Source: Isoetes taiwanensis (lineage: Eukaryota; Streptophyta; Lycopodiopsida; Isoetales; Isoetaceae). From it: 64,000 bases of DNA. A program made the translations under genes and the position numbers. Each line of letters opens with the position of its first letter. Within the stretch, counting starts at the first letter, position 1. Below the pieces are notes generated by a model. That model worked only from the letters and a program-made list of their open reading frames with translations, searched no databases and had not been told where the DNA came from. The stretch is from NCBI GenBank assembly GCA_021234155.1, contig JAJEKV010000005.1, forward strand, positions 10,720,572 to 10,784,571. Direction: 5' to 3'. Positions 23,796 through 34,639 of this stretch are shown here, piece by piece.

Positions 23796-24420
23796 AAAAT
23801 GGCCTCCTATCAGCCATTCCACGTCATATTTCCGCTCCCTTTTTCCCATGCCACCTAGGATACCAAACTCTCATAATTACAGATTTGCTTGGAATATTCT
23901 TCCGGAATAAGGGGGATTGCACATTCATGGCGCCATATGTATTTAATTCTGTTGGTTGTCAGACGGACTGATGCAACACGTGGCGCTTCTAAAATGCCAC
24001 TTGCATTATAGCATACCGGCAACTCATGACGGTGTCTCTTGGTAAGTTGGCGTCCACCGCCTTCTACATTTCAAAAGTTGAATGTGTAGGTTGAAGCTTT
24101 GTATCGGATCGGACTTTCATTTCGAGGGCTGCGGCTGCGTTTCTTTAACCGATCTTCACTTCATCCTAATACAAGCTTCCGCCCCTACAATTCCAAATTT
24201 GAATTTGCTTAATGTATAAAAGCATGGATTGTAGGAGAATGGACTTTTCGATTTCCATATGCACGTTGCAAATTTCAAAAAAACGGTTAGTACGGACGCT
24301 CGGCTCACACGAAGTTTAATTGTGTTGGGGCATAAAAATACCACACCTTGATTTTTCGCGGCGTGCGATCTACACAGTATGGAAGTTGCTTGTTGTCAAA
24401 TTAAACTTAAACACAAGTGA
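23796..24420. repeat. Left-end repeat of giant element, copy 1
   Basis: AAAATGGCCTCCTATCAGCC and later blocks (GATTTGCTTGGAATATTCT, GGCGCCATATGTATTTAATT, GCATACCGGCAACTCATGAC, AAGCATGGATTGTAGGAGAA) recur in the same order at 25,771-26,400. Confidence 0.9.
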
Positions 24421-24576
24421 GGTCGGCACTTCACGTGGTTTTTTTCGAGGAGGGTTTGGAGTTTTTTTTAAATCCCAATTATCGACATAGTGTGACGTAG
24501 CATCTTGGTATTAAATAGTATGTTAAATTCAATTATATCGGTGTTCATGTTCTGGTTAAACTCAAATCATATAGGT

Positions 24577-24684
24577 TTAGGAATAAGGTTAAAAAAGGAA
24601 GATATTGGCTATTTAGGAATAAGGTTAAAAAAGGAAGATATTGGATATTTAGGTATAAGGTTAAAAAGGAAGATATTAGATATG
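24577..24684. repeat. Tandem repeat, period 36 bp, three units
   Basis: Units of TTAGGAATAAGGTTAAAAAA then GGAAGATATTGG.TAT; the third unit lacks one A. Confidence 0.9.
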
Positions 24685-24871
24685 GCTCAAATTTTCGAGA
24701 TATGCACATAATGGCATGTAATGATGGTTGATAGGACTGGAATACTTAATCATTCCTACGATTTTCACGCCTAATCCAGCCTATATCTATTCCACCCTAG
24801 ATTGGCCCATTCTCCCCCAATCTCCGCCCAATCTTTGCTAGATCCTCCGCCCAATTTTCTAGTCCATCGCC

Positions 24872-25293
24872 ATGAAGAGATCAGCTACTGGAAGAGCAGG
24901 AGGTGTCCTCCAAGAGGCTTCTATTACGGCTGGAAGAGGTGTTCCCTCCCAGTTCCCTCCGCACGCCCACGGTTCTTTTCTGCGAATGCCTCGATTCCTC
25001 GATTCCTTTGACGAGGAATCGAGAATGAGGAATCGAGGAAATTTCGAGCGAGGAGTTCATCATGTGTGTTCTTGAAGGTCGGATAGGAGATTCTTCAGAA
25101 AATGAGTATTGGTCTAACCGGCGGAGAAGAAGCCAAGATGATGAAGAAGATGAAGAAGTTGAAGACGAATCTGCTGACTTCGAGGAGCTCATGGCGTTAG
25201 TTCATGGTACATGCATGTTTTCTTTCTTTTCTTAAGCATTCAACTAACGGTTATTTCTTATTTTTTTTTGCAGATGATGAAGCAGATGAATGA
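24872..25293 (+). pseudogene. Small two-exon acidic-tail cargo gene, frameshifted
   Basis: Begins MKRSATGRAGGVLQEASITA at 24872 and reads about 65 residues to a frameshift near 25,060. In the next frame it continues EGRIGDSSENEYWSNRRRR, then an acidic run DDEEDEEVEDESADFEEL. A donor (GTTCATG then GTACATG) at about 25,205 and an acceptor (TTTTTTTGCAG) ending at 25,273 join to ATGATGAAGCAGATGAATGA, giving HDDEADE and stop. The splice phase fits. No family recognised. It lies between the two left-end repeat copies of the giant element. Confidence 0.5.
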
Positions 25294-25770
25294 AATTTGT
25301 TAGGGCAGAGCACCTCTTATTTTTTTTTCCTTGTTCTTAGTCGAGCTTGCCTCCAGCTTCTTACCATATGACTGCAAGCCTCCGGGCTTTTTTGTTGTGA
25401 ATAGTTGAAGCCTCCGGGCATTTAAATTTACAAAATGATGTAAAGCCATACTGACCATAAAAATTTTGAATGTAAAAAGTTTTTGCTTCTAATTCCATTT
25501 GAATACCTAACTTTTTTTTTACTGTACATGTGTTATCACTCTTAAGTACATAAGTCATCATCCCTTTTCAAAGAGCATATTATTTTTCAAGGATCACACC
25601 AAGTTTAATAGTACATATGCAACAAAAATGGAACACACTAAATTAAAGATCGCGGTGATCCACTTTCTTATTTGTTGTCAAATTAAAACTAAACACAAGT
25701 CCTTCGTCAATAGTCTCCCATTTGCATATAAAATATCTATCATTCCAAGTTATATTATGTTTTATGAACT
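25294..25770. other. Unassigned DNA inside the giant element
   Basis: AT-rich; contains TTGTTGTCAAATTAAAACTA, matching a similar stretch at 24,390, so it is partly duplicated material. Confidence 0.45.
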
Positions 25771-26400
25771 AAAATGGCCTCCTATCGGCCATTCCACGCC
25801 ATATTTCCGCTTTTTTTTTCCCGGCCGATTTGCTTGGAATATTCTCCTAATAAGGGGAATCGTGATATCTATGGCGCCATATGTATTTAATTCTCTTGTT
25901 GTCGACATTGATTGACGCAACACGGCGCTTCTAAAAGCCACTTGCATTATAGCATACCGGCAACTCATGACGGTGTCTCTTGGTTTGTCGATACCAATCA
26001 TGCGCATCACCGATTCTTGTCTTGCCCTATTTTCATTTAGAGTCCATTCCCGCCTTCTACATTTCAAAATTTGAATGTGTAGGTTGAAGCTTTGTATTAG
26101 ACTTTTCGTTTCGAGGAGGGCCAGGATTGCGCTCTTTAAAAGTTCGTGAATAGGGATCTTTACTTCATCCCAATACAAAGCTTCCCCCCCCTACAATTTA
26201 ATTTTTGAATTTGCTTTTGTATAAAAGCATGGATTGTAGGAGAATGGACTTTTCCATATGCACGCTTAAAATTTCAAAAACGAGGTTAGTAATGGACCGA
26301 GTCTCAAACGGCTTAATTGTGCCGGGCATACAAATTGTACACATTCATTTCAAGGCCGCGGCGATCCACGCGGTATGGAAGCTCCAAATGATGTGTGGAT
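25771..26400. repeat. Left-end repeat of giant element, copy 2
   Basis: Second copy of the 23.8-24.4 kb sequence, lacking the outer TIR bases (it starts at AAAATGGCCTCCTATCGGCC). It carries several indels and extra sequence near 25,990-26,050. Confidence 0.9.
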
Positions 26401-26809
26401 AAGGATCCAACCGACTTCGTGAATATGCTCCAGTCTTCAATCGCAAAAAAAAGAGGTCTAAAAATAAGAACTTAGACTCGACATGTTGCGCCTTTGCGTG
26501 CTCAAAAAGTATCGACATCCGGGCGGATGGCGGTTTATATCCATTGGATCCGTTGAGTGGCGTGAAACCGCCATTTCGGGACGTTTCAAGTTTAGTCCGA
26601 TTTTGTGGTGACGGTAACTCGGGCCTCTTGGGATATTGTGAGAGATTGAGAGAGGATGAAGGCATTCTGGAATCAATACGTTCCTTGAGATGAGCCGCCT
26701 CGATTGTCACAAGAGAATTATAACTTAAACCAGCAGCTCTTTTTTTCTCTCGCTTCATTACTCCACCGTGATGAAGGAAAGGAATGACGGCTTGGGAGGG
26801 AAACTTCTT

Positions 26810-28960
26810 TGAGATAATGGCGGAGAAGTCCAAATTGGTGATAGGGCAGCCGCAAGAAAAGATCCAAGAGCTCGAAAAGAGCAAACTTTGGGCTTCAATG
26901 TAGGTTAAAGAATTTGAAGAAAACACCCCTTGGCTTTATGGCGAGAAAGGAAGAAGCATTATCTAATCGATAGAGGAACCGAAGTTTGATCAGGTGCATT
27001 CAGACGTTGTGGTCACGCCACAAGGTCCGCTTTTACAACACTAGCAAAGGCCGCTTAAGATCCGGGGAAACTAGAAGCAATCTTGGTTACGTGAGTGAAG
27101 AACCTAGCTTACCTAACAGGGAGATAGTGGACATGATTTGTCAGCCCTACAACTCTCCTCTCAAGAAGATGGTATTGGAAATGGTACTAGGGGAGATCTA
27201 CAAGAAGTTAGAAGTTTACGTGATGTACGATCGCTTGTGATGATGTAGGCATCAAGAGGCTTGGTTACCGTTCTCTATTCAAGCCATTCCACCTAAGCGT
27301 TGAAAAGAATGGGCACAAAAAGTATTCGCTCCACGTCCACAAATTGTCGAGAATACAAGGGTTACTAGGACAAAGATGGTGTATGCCATATTAGGAGAGA
27401 TGCACCACGTTGAATGTGCTGGTCCTGCCATAGCCATAAAAGATAAGAATGGCAAGGATTGTTGTGATATAGTTGGAATGAATGAACGCAATAATCTTTG
27501 GGTTGACCTGGTTACTCTCTTACAATTCCTTGTCAAATATTATGACTTAACAGTTGCAGAAACTAATGGTGAGATTGAAGTTTGCATAAAATTGGATGAA
27601 ATGGAACTGACCAAGTTTGAGAAGTATGAGAGGGTATCCGTTGTCATCATGAATAGAGCAATTGAGAATGCAATTGCACATGCTAAATCAAAGAGCAACA
27701 AGAATAACAAAAAAGATGTAGAGGTGACGACGAGGAGAAGAAGAAGCGGCGGAAAAATGGTTCTCATGTCAATCAAGATGACACCCGGTGGTTAGGTCTC
27801 TTTAAAGTTCGTAAAGAAACCCACGAGGTTTTGAAATGGGTGTTCAATCAAACCGACATCCCGAAGTCTAATATCTAGATTCGAGGGAGGGGAAAATTGC
27901 AAGTAGATCACTATGGATCTTACAAAGTAATTTTTCACTTGGCGCCCTGATTTAAAAACCGAGAAAGCAATGTACAACATAAGTGGAGGAGGACAAGGAA
28001 CATGCAAAAGTTGTCCAGACCGCAATCATGCAAGGAAGTCAAGCATCGGGAAGATCTGTTTCAACCTTGTCCCTTAACCAAGCAAATGCTCCTAATAGAG
28101 GAGAAGAAGATCCCAAGTTCCATGGCATTTTCCCCATTCCATTAGAGAGGGTTCATATCCGCACTTTGCACGTTTTTGTGAGAATCATCGACAAGATGAT
28201 ATTTTTGAGCTGCAGATTCGCGGTGGAACATTTCGCACAAGAAGAGAAGAGAGGAAGGAATCGTGAGAGTTGAACATGTTCTATCGAATGTGTTTGCATG
28301 GTGGCAATGTAAGATTAGAGCTCGATGAGAAACGGGCGGTGAAGAACAAGTGTGCCTCAGAAGGTGTCAATTGAGGGATGAAAGCTCGACGCTTCATAAA
28401 GAATCATAGAGAGGCTCGAACGGAAACCGATGGGAGAAAAGGTCTATGAATTTGAAAATTGCTGGTTGATGCGAGCAGACCGCATGATGATGCTCGCTCG
28501 GCATTGAGGAAAAAAGCATGGGATGCATTGTCCGAATTGTTCCCATACATTCGTGAGAATGGACCTCACAAGAGAAGATGCGAAAATGTTAAGTGCAAGC
28601 GTTTAATAACAAATTTATTAAAGCTTTCATAGACGATGGGGAGAGAGTGAAGTCACGACTACTTGCACATCTTTTGGGCTCATGCACCTTGGTTTTTAGG
28701 AAGTATGGAAGCCTAGCAAAGTGTGGAGTGCACAAGGCATGGAGAAGTCGATAAACAAGCTAAAATAGCCTTTCATCGTAACACTCAAAGAGGGGTGGAA
28801 ATGTGGGAACCAACCCTCTAAGACAGATGACGAGTGGTTTTATAGAAGGGCGATGGCTAAATACGACAAGAAGGTCGCTTTTAAGGAGCAACCCAGTAAG
28901 TCGTGAAACACCATTGGCATAATGTCAAGAGAAAACGGAAAGTTGCTTGGCAAAATTCTA
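26810..28960 (+). pseudogene. Transposase-like gene of the giant element, decayed
   Basis: Consecutive plus-strand open segments in changing frames. 26,986-27,240 has SKGRLRSGETRSNLGY and SPLKKMVLEMVLGEIYKKL. 27,376-27,795 has NNLWVDLVTLLQFLVKYYDL, GEIEVCIKLDEMELTKFEKY and ERVSVVIMNRAIEN. About 27,760-27,880 has TRWLGLFKVRKETHEVLKWV. 27,890-28,040 has HLAPDLKTEKAMYNISGGGQ then GTCKSCP. 28,130-28,270 has IPLERVHIRTLHVF and IIDKMIFL. 28,620-28,800 has LVFRKYGSLAKCGVHKAW. The order and the small Cys-containing GTCKSCP box resemble a DDE-type transposase family known mainly from animals and some early plants, as I remember it. I cannot name the superfamily. At least six frameshifts or stops. Confidence 0.5.
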
Positions 28961-29039
28961 GGCCCCACTAGCATCGCAACAAAGGGAGATCTAAGAGACA
29001 AAGAATCGGTAAAAGTATACTTGTAATGTGTAGCATGTT

Positions 29040-29172
29040 CACACGACGCCGGGTACTTGCCTCCAACCTTGTTTGCACAACAGTAGCTTCGGCCGTCGGT
29101 GATCTTATTTTATCATACGGGCGAACAGTGGAGTTCGCTATTGCTTGCATTTATGTGGCTTCGCGTCGTGTG
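29040..29172. repeat. CACACGACGC inverted pair, 113-bp loop
   Basis: CACACGACGC at 29040-29049 and GCGTCGTGTG at 29163-29172, with TT/AA extending each arm by one or two bases. Confidence 0.8.
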
Positions 29173-29558
29173 AAGCTTTACAAGATAATAATAAAAAAGG
29201 GTTACTTTTGATTAAAGTTGTGAAAGATGTTACATTGAAAAACAAAATACAACGACTCATTGTTGCTCCAAAGGCGAGCTCTTCTTCATTATCTTCATCA
29301 TCATCATCAGCTCCGGCGTCCTCGCCTTTCGCCTTCATCTCTTCCCTCAAGCGCAGCAATCACCCTATCCAAACGTTCCTCCAATCTGGTCCACCATCTC
29401 TTTGTACATGTCCCGCCTCCCCGTCCCAATAGCACAACGTGTTCTTTCTGCCTGAATTAGCATCCTCGTTGCCGCCATAACCACCTCGGTGCAGCTTGTT
29501 GGGGCATGTCATCCCGGTCAAACCTTCTATTCAACCGTACTGATTTGCCTCTCCACGG

Positions 29559-29816
29559 CTACTTAAGCATGAGAAGGTTGAATTCATTCTCTTCTTCTTT
29601 TCGCTGAATTGTAACGGCGTTTTCCTTTAGAAGATCATCTTGCTCCTTCAACCTCTTCATTAGAACACCCAACACTATGTCGGAAGGGAGTTCTATCCTC
29701 TTGCGTTTTTCCATTATCAGCGGTTGAGGATGTGGAGGCCATAGATGACAAATGGGAGGGACGTTAAGATTATAGAAGTGAGGAGCAAAGACTCTAACCG
29801 GGCGGAAGGAGCACAT
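29559..29816 (-). CDS. Small coiled-coil cargo protein, paralogue 1
   Basis: 85-codon frame. The likely functional core begins at the internal Met of MEKRKRIELPSDIVLGVLMK, continuing RLKEQDDLLKENAVTIQRKE, which is a basic start followed by a heptad-like coiled coil. The signature DI.L.V.MKR.KE is shared with the genes at 32,341-32,604 and 31,420-31,671. The frame runs on toward 29,200, where acidic residues (DDDDEDNEEE) occur in another frame. Function unknown; no enzyme motif. Reading may be truncated by a frameshift. Confidence 0.45.
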   Translation of the reverse strand: MCSFRPVRVFAPHFYNLNVPPICHLWPPHPQPLIMEKRKRIELPSDIVLGVLMKRLKEQDDLLKENAVTIQRKEEENEFNLLMLK

Positions 29817-30179
29817 GCAAGGACCTCAATTTATACATATTAGCGCTTTGAACATATTAAACACACTCACTGCCGCCGACGACGTGTCGGGGATTCTCGC
29901 GGGTTGTCCGCTAGAACACATTAATGGTACCGTCACCGGAACACATTAATAACTATTCTAACTACATCAGATATCACACCACGCTGAATCGCGACACGAA
30001 GCTTTAAAACCCTATGAAGGGTTTCGCCAGGTGATCTCGCCTTGTCATTCTCTACCACGGATATTGAAAATTAAAAATAGGAAACGTAATATTCGGTACA
30101 TTTGTCAAAAACTTTTCCCATTGAAAAATAAAACCAATTACAAACATTAAAAAACGGGCCCCTCTAGGAGGAGCCCGAT

Positions 30180-30700
30180 GCCTATGATCGCCGGGCAAGC
30201 TCTTCCCGGAGGGCGGTGATAATTTTTTTCGCTTCCTCCAACATGATTGCCCGCCCGCAACCACGTTCTCATATTCCGCAACCTTATCTTCCCGCCATCG
30301 AAGTTGGGCTCGGCGCCTCCTCCCGCTTCGGGATTAGGCCCTAAGCCTCTCTTGAGGTTATATCTCGCGGGCGGCGCAATGGGCTGGTCTAAGGCAGCCC
30401 GGCCGATTGTCGCAAGACTAAAATCACCTCCTCAGAAGGCGGCCTTTTTCCTCCGCCGCAACCAGCTTGGCGACGCCTTCATCATTCTTTTTCTTTTTAG
30501 AAGGCGGATCCGCTCTCCTTGCCGAATGTTTCAATTTCCTTGACCAAAACTTGAGACAAGATCTCTAAGTAGGGATGGAACCGAGCCGGAGGCCATTGAA
30601 AGTGATGGGAGAACAGGAGTGATGGCCGAGGGCGGATGTGGTAGAACAGAAGATGGCGGATAGGAGAAGACAAAGGCCTCCCGACGTTTTATATAGAAAC
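30180..30700 (-). pseudogene. Small cargo gene, paralogue-like, frameshifted
   Basis: Minus strand. A TATA-like TATATAAAAC at about 30,690 is followed by ATG at about 30,594 encoding MASGSVPSLLRDLVSSFGQG. After several frame changes the 3' end reads MLEEAKKIITALREELARRS and stop at about 30,180, a helical Glu/Lys/Arg-rich tail. Promoter spacing and coiled-coil end resemble the neighbouring paralogues. Family unknown. Confidence 0.4.
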
Positions 30701-31209
30701 TAGAGATACGTTGGAATCTACGGTTGCGACTCACCGATAAAGTTGTGTAATAATCCCACGAGGCTAAATTATAGCATTCAATTAGGCAACGGTAGCCTAT
30801 GTTCGCATCATGGGATCCGGCCATATCCCAGCCGCACTATATGTGCCGCATAAAAAAAAGATGTTGTTATTGTGGCAAACAAGATGCCACGCCCTTGGCA
30901 TGACGTTGTCATCCACAAGCCCACGATGTGAATAGACGTTGTCATCCACATGCAAATTCACAAGATTTACCCGCAAGTTATATCACATAATCTAGCTAGA
31001 TATTTGTGTTACATACACTTTTCCATTAATAAATTATGAATTTATACATACAACGAGGTGTGCGCTGGAGATCATAATGACGCGAAATCCATTGATTGCT
31101 ACCTAATTGCAAGAATGGCATTTCAAGCGTCGTGGTGATCTTTTAATAAAACAAAACAAGAGAACAGATAGAAGCAAGAAATAGAGCAAATTTTTCTTTG
31201 AAACAAAAA

Positions 31210-31671
31210 ATATATATACAATGGCTACGGATCTTCATGATCCCCAGAAGTCGGCCGAAAGTGCGTTCTCATCCTCCCGGCTTCGAAGCTTCTTCTCCAT
31301 ATCTTCTAGTCGCGAAATGTTGTGTGCAATTAAAACCGCCTAACCCTACTGGGCTATTGGCCTCTCGGCACACGGGTTAATGTTGTCATGAGCTCAAGGT
31401 CTCGCCATGCGGCTGACCCCTAGTGAATTCTAACTCGCCCTAATCCGCCATCCATCTTCTGGCCATCTAGACGGTACATTTCGCTCGGAACCTCCTTGAA
31501 TCTCTTCATCACCACACAAAGAAGGGTGATGTCCGGCGGCAGCTTCGGGGCGCTGGCCGCTGTCCGAGGAGGATGAAGATGCCATCGGAGGAGAAGGCGG
31601 AAGGCTGAAGGCGGAAGGAGAGAAGATGAGCGTAAGAAGAAGGCGGAAGAGGATCGGAGGTCGGAAGGCAA
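31210..31671 (-). pseudogene. Small coiled-coil cargo protein, paralogue 2
   Basis: The open frame 31,671-31,420 begins MPSDLRSSSAFFLRSS and reaches PDITLLCVVMKRFKEV, the family signature, before divergence. Further 3' (to about 31,250) the shared C-terminal LEDMEKKLRSREDENAL is readable in another frame. A TATAAATAGA box (reverse complement of TCTATTTATA at 31,684-31,693) sits just upstream, as in paralogue 3. Function unknown; degenerate. Confidence 0.5.
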
Positions 31672-32139
31672 GATAGAAAGTCTTCTATTTATAACAGGGA
31701 TTTCAGAGTAGCTTGAGTCACACGACGCCGAAGGATGCCGTGGGTCGAAAATCGACCGATTACTTTCGGCCGCGGTGAGGAAAAGGACCGTATTACTTCT
31801 TCTAACGTCTTTTCTTCCGTGAGAAAGCTCGGTGATAATTTTTATTGATAATTTCTATTGATACAATCTATACATAAGTAATTTTACTTGATACATAACT
31901 AAAGATAGAACTTCTCATTGAAGCAAAATAGAACGGCATGGAGATCCCACGCGAAATCCATTGATTGCTACCTAATTGCAAGCAAGGCATTTCGCGCCGT
32001 GGTGATATTTTAATAAAACGTAACATACATTGGAACAATGGGATAGATAGAAGCAAAAATAGAGAAAACTTTTCTTTTGAAGCAAAAAATAGATAGATAC
32101 AACGGCTAGGGATCTTCATGATCCTCTAGCTGATTTTCA

Positions 32140-32604
32140 TGTCCCGCGGTTTAAAGTCGTAAACAGCGTTCTCATCCTCCCGCCTTTCGGAGCTTCTTCT
32201 CCATATCTTCTAAGGCTGCTTGAAATCATGTGAGCGGTTTCAACCGCCTCGGCCCGCTGCTCGTCGCCTCTTGGTACATGGCGAATGTTTCCACGAAGCT
32301 CAACGCCTCTTCGCGGCAAAGCGGCTTCCCCTCGTGAAGGTTAATCGCCGACCGCCTCATTGTTCTCGGCGACGAGGCGGTTGTTTTCATCATGGATCTC
32401 CTTGAATCTCTTCATCACCACCGCAAGGGTGATGTCCACGCAGCTCGGGGCCGGGAGTGCTATCTTGGCGTGGTCGCTTGCTAGAGGAAGATGATGGTGC
32501 CATCGGAGCGAGAAGGTGGAAGGCGGCCAGGAAGTAGAAGATGAGCGTAGGAAGGCGTCGGAGGTCGGCGTGGACATCGGTCTTCTATTTATAACATGAG
32601 TCAC
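32140..32604 (-). pseudogene. Small coiled-coil cargo protein, paralogue 3 (best preserved)
   Basis: The frame 32,604-32,341 reads from a Ser/Pro-rich start (MSTPTSDAFLRSSSTSW) to VDITLAVVMKRFKEIHDENN then RLVAENNEAVGD, a heptad-like coiled coil, and stops at 32,341. 3' of this, another frame gives FAMYQEATSSGPRRLK and LEDMEKKLRKAGG, matching paralogue 2. The TATA box TATAAATAGA is at about 32,583-32,592 on the minus strand, and a CACACGACGC copy lies about 75 bases further upstream. No known family recognised. Confidence 0.5.
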
Positions 32605-33297
32605 ACTGGCGGAATAAATAAATTAATTGTCTTTTTCCAATAATATTTCATTTCTTCGAGATAGGTATCACACGACGCGAAAACCTAGATATGACGTAAA
32701 AAATCGACCGATGTATTTCAAGTGATGTGAATAAATACAAATAAAATAATTTTTATTAGGAATTTCGAAGGACAATCAGTACATAAATAATTTTACCGAT
32801 ACAAGTTGGAAAACATATAACTTCCAATTTCTCAAGCTTCGTCGTCAATTTCATGCTCTTTCAATCCCCTCAAGACCGATCCAACAAGGCAATGACTTCC
32901 ATGTTATCGACCCCAAATTTTCCAACCTTGGGTGAGTCAAGCCCGCCAGCTAAAAAATTTAACATATTGCTGCCCCAAGCACCCGCTTGGTCGTCAAAAT
33001 ATTGTAACACGACATCCCAGAATTGCTATCACCCTTCGGTGTTTGATGCCAATTGGGAATGGTTCCCTAACATGCATAATGCACTGAGGTAATAGACAAA
33101 CTCTGCACCCTTTGACCGAAAGTTCTCGGCCGAAGACGATTATCTCCCCATTAACGAATCTTGAGATATATCTTAACAATGTAGAGTCCTTCAATCTTTC
33201 TCGTCCCCCCGTGCATGTCGGCAAGAAAAATCATCTACTTCCCACAAATAAGAACCCTCAAGATTATCTTCTTCACATTTATCCTCATCTACCGGGC

Positions 33298-34440
33298 TTA
33301 TCTTTGCCGCTGATTGATCAAGGGCACGCCAAACCCAGATCCTGTTGGCGACTTTGCGGAGATTTGGAATTCTTCTTCCGTTGGTAGATTCGCCTCATCT
33401 TGAGCAAATCGAGACTCCAGCCTCTCATATGCTTCTTTAAGCTTTATAGCATTGCTTGGGATAATTAGATACTTCAAACATCTCTTTGTCCAAATCCTCT
33501 TCAAAATCTAGGCCTAAGTTTACCCATTCGCCAAGGTAACCGATAAGCTCGTCTTCCCTAGCACACATTAAGTAACATAGACGGGTTCCTCAAGATATCA
33601 CTTAGCAATAAGTATTCTTTGCCTTCCACTAAAATTGGCGTTATGTCGGACAACTTCTTTTCATCCTCATCCCCATCCTCATCACCTTCGAGAATCATCT
33701 CCCTCCTCCGGTTCACCCAAGGCGGTCGGCCGAAGCTAAAACTCCTACATTCTTGCTCTTCTTCTTGTAGATCTATCTCCATTTCTACGCCATAGTCAGC
33801 ATCATCACACATAACTGACCCCCTTGGCTTAAAGATTTCATTGTTTCCGGTGTATCTTCTGGGTTTGGCCGAAGCGAGAATGCAATAACTAGCAAATGCA
33901 AGCGGCAAAGAGAAATAAGATACCTTCTTAAGCACAAGGACGAGCGGCGGGGAGGAGCCCGTTAGCGGCATTCTTGAAAAACATCTTCCCTGTTTGCAAA
34001 TGGGAAGCCGCCTCCTCTAGAGCTGGTTTTGGAATCCACGAGCCGGGACATCGCAAAGGGCGTCTTGGCCGAGACCAAGCTTGCCTCAGGTGAAAGCTAA
34101 AGCAACCTCGCGATAGCATCCAAGCTCGCCATTGTTTGCCATGATGTCCAACTCCTTGCAATAGAACGGATAAATCGCAATCGGCAAGAACTTCCTCGTT
34201 GTCATGAGGGGCGGATGCATACCATTCCGTGAACTTCACATAACAATCCATGGCGAAAACGCACGAAAAACAAGAAGATGTTTAGGAGCGGTAAAGCTAC
34301 CATCACTTTTGAACTCAAGTAGCCGTTGTCGATTATGAAAGGGGACACGTACCGTTGTTGGGGAGATTTGTCCGTACATTTTAGGGTTAGGGTTAGGGTT
34401 AGGGTTGGATCACACGACGCGAAGACTACTATGTGCAACA
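33298..34440 (-). pseudogene. Unidentified cargo gene, fragments in several frames
   Basis: Minus-strand segments: 34,251-33,928 (MDCYVKFTEWYASAPHDNEE, VLADCDLSVLLQGVGHHGKQ); 33,971-33,558 (KKVSYFSLPLAFASYCILAS, then acidic VEMEIDLQEEEQE and DEDGDEDEKKLSDITPIL, ending LLLSDILRNPSMLLNVC); and 33,504-33,298 (AIKLKEAYERLESRFAQDEA). They are consecutive and probably one gene interrupted by frameshifts or introns. I recognise no domain. It lies between the paralogue cluster and the H3-like gene. Confidence 0.4.
34378..34408 (+). repeat. Short TTAGGG array
   Basis: About four consecutive AGGGTT units (TTAGGG phase) immediately next to a CACACGACGC hairpin. The common plant telomere repeat is TTTAGGG, so this 6-base phase is notable but the array is very short. 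Confidence 0.85.
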
Positions 34441-34477
34441 AAAAAGCACAATGCTTTGTGGCGGCGTCGTGTGATCC
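34407..34477. repeat. CACACGACGC hairpin, 71 bp
   Basis: GGATCACACGACGC at 34407-34420 pairs perfectly with GCGTCGTGTGATCC at 34464-34477. The 43-base loop is unrelated to that of the hairpin at 36,580. Confidence 0.9.
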
Positions 34478-34639
34478 TCACGTATAACATTAAAAAAAAA
34501 AATGCAAAAAGTGCGGCTAGGCTTCTAAGAAAGAAATGGACTAAGAGATTAAGCTTATAAAGCCATTGCATTAAGAAATATTATACATATGAAAAAAAAC
34601 ACAAAGGCACTTCACGGCCTTTTTAGGGGGTCTTTCTTC

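Larger units (their letters stand above)
31020..32760. repeat. Tandem duplication of about 0.9 kb carrying paralogues 2 and 3
   Basis: Two units share, in order, CGCGAAATCCATTGATTGCT, ACCTAATTGCAAG, GGATCTTCATGATCC, GCGTTCTCATCCTCCCG, CTTCTTCTCCATATCTTCTA, a gene, TCTATTTATAAC and CACACGACGC. Unit 1 is about 31,020-31,830 and unit 2 about 31,860-32,760. Divergence is high outside these blocks. Confidence 0.8.

Noticed and set aside
26345-26926. Minus-strand 193-codon open frame
   Set aside because: It lies antisense to the left-end repeat and to the start of the transposase-like gene, with no protein-like motif; judged a shadow.
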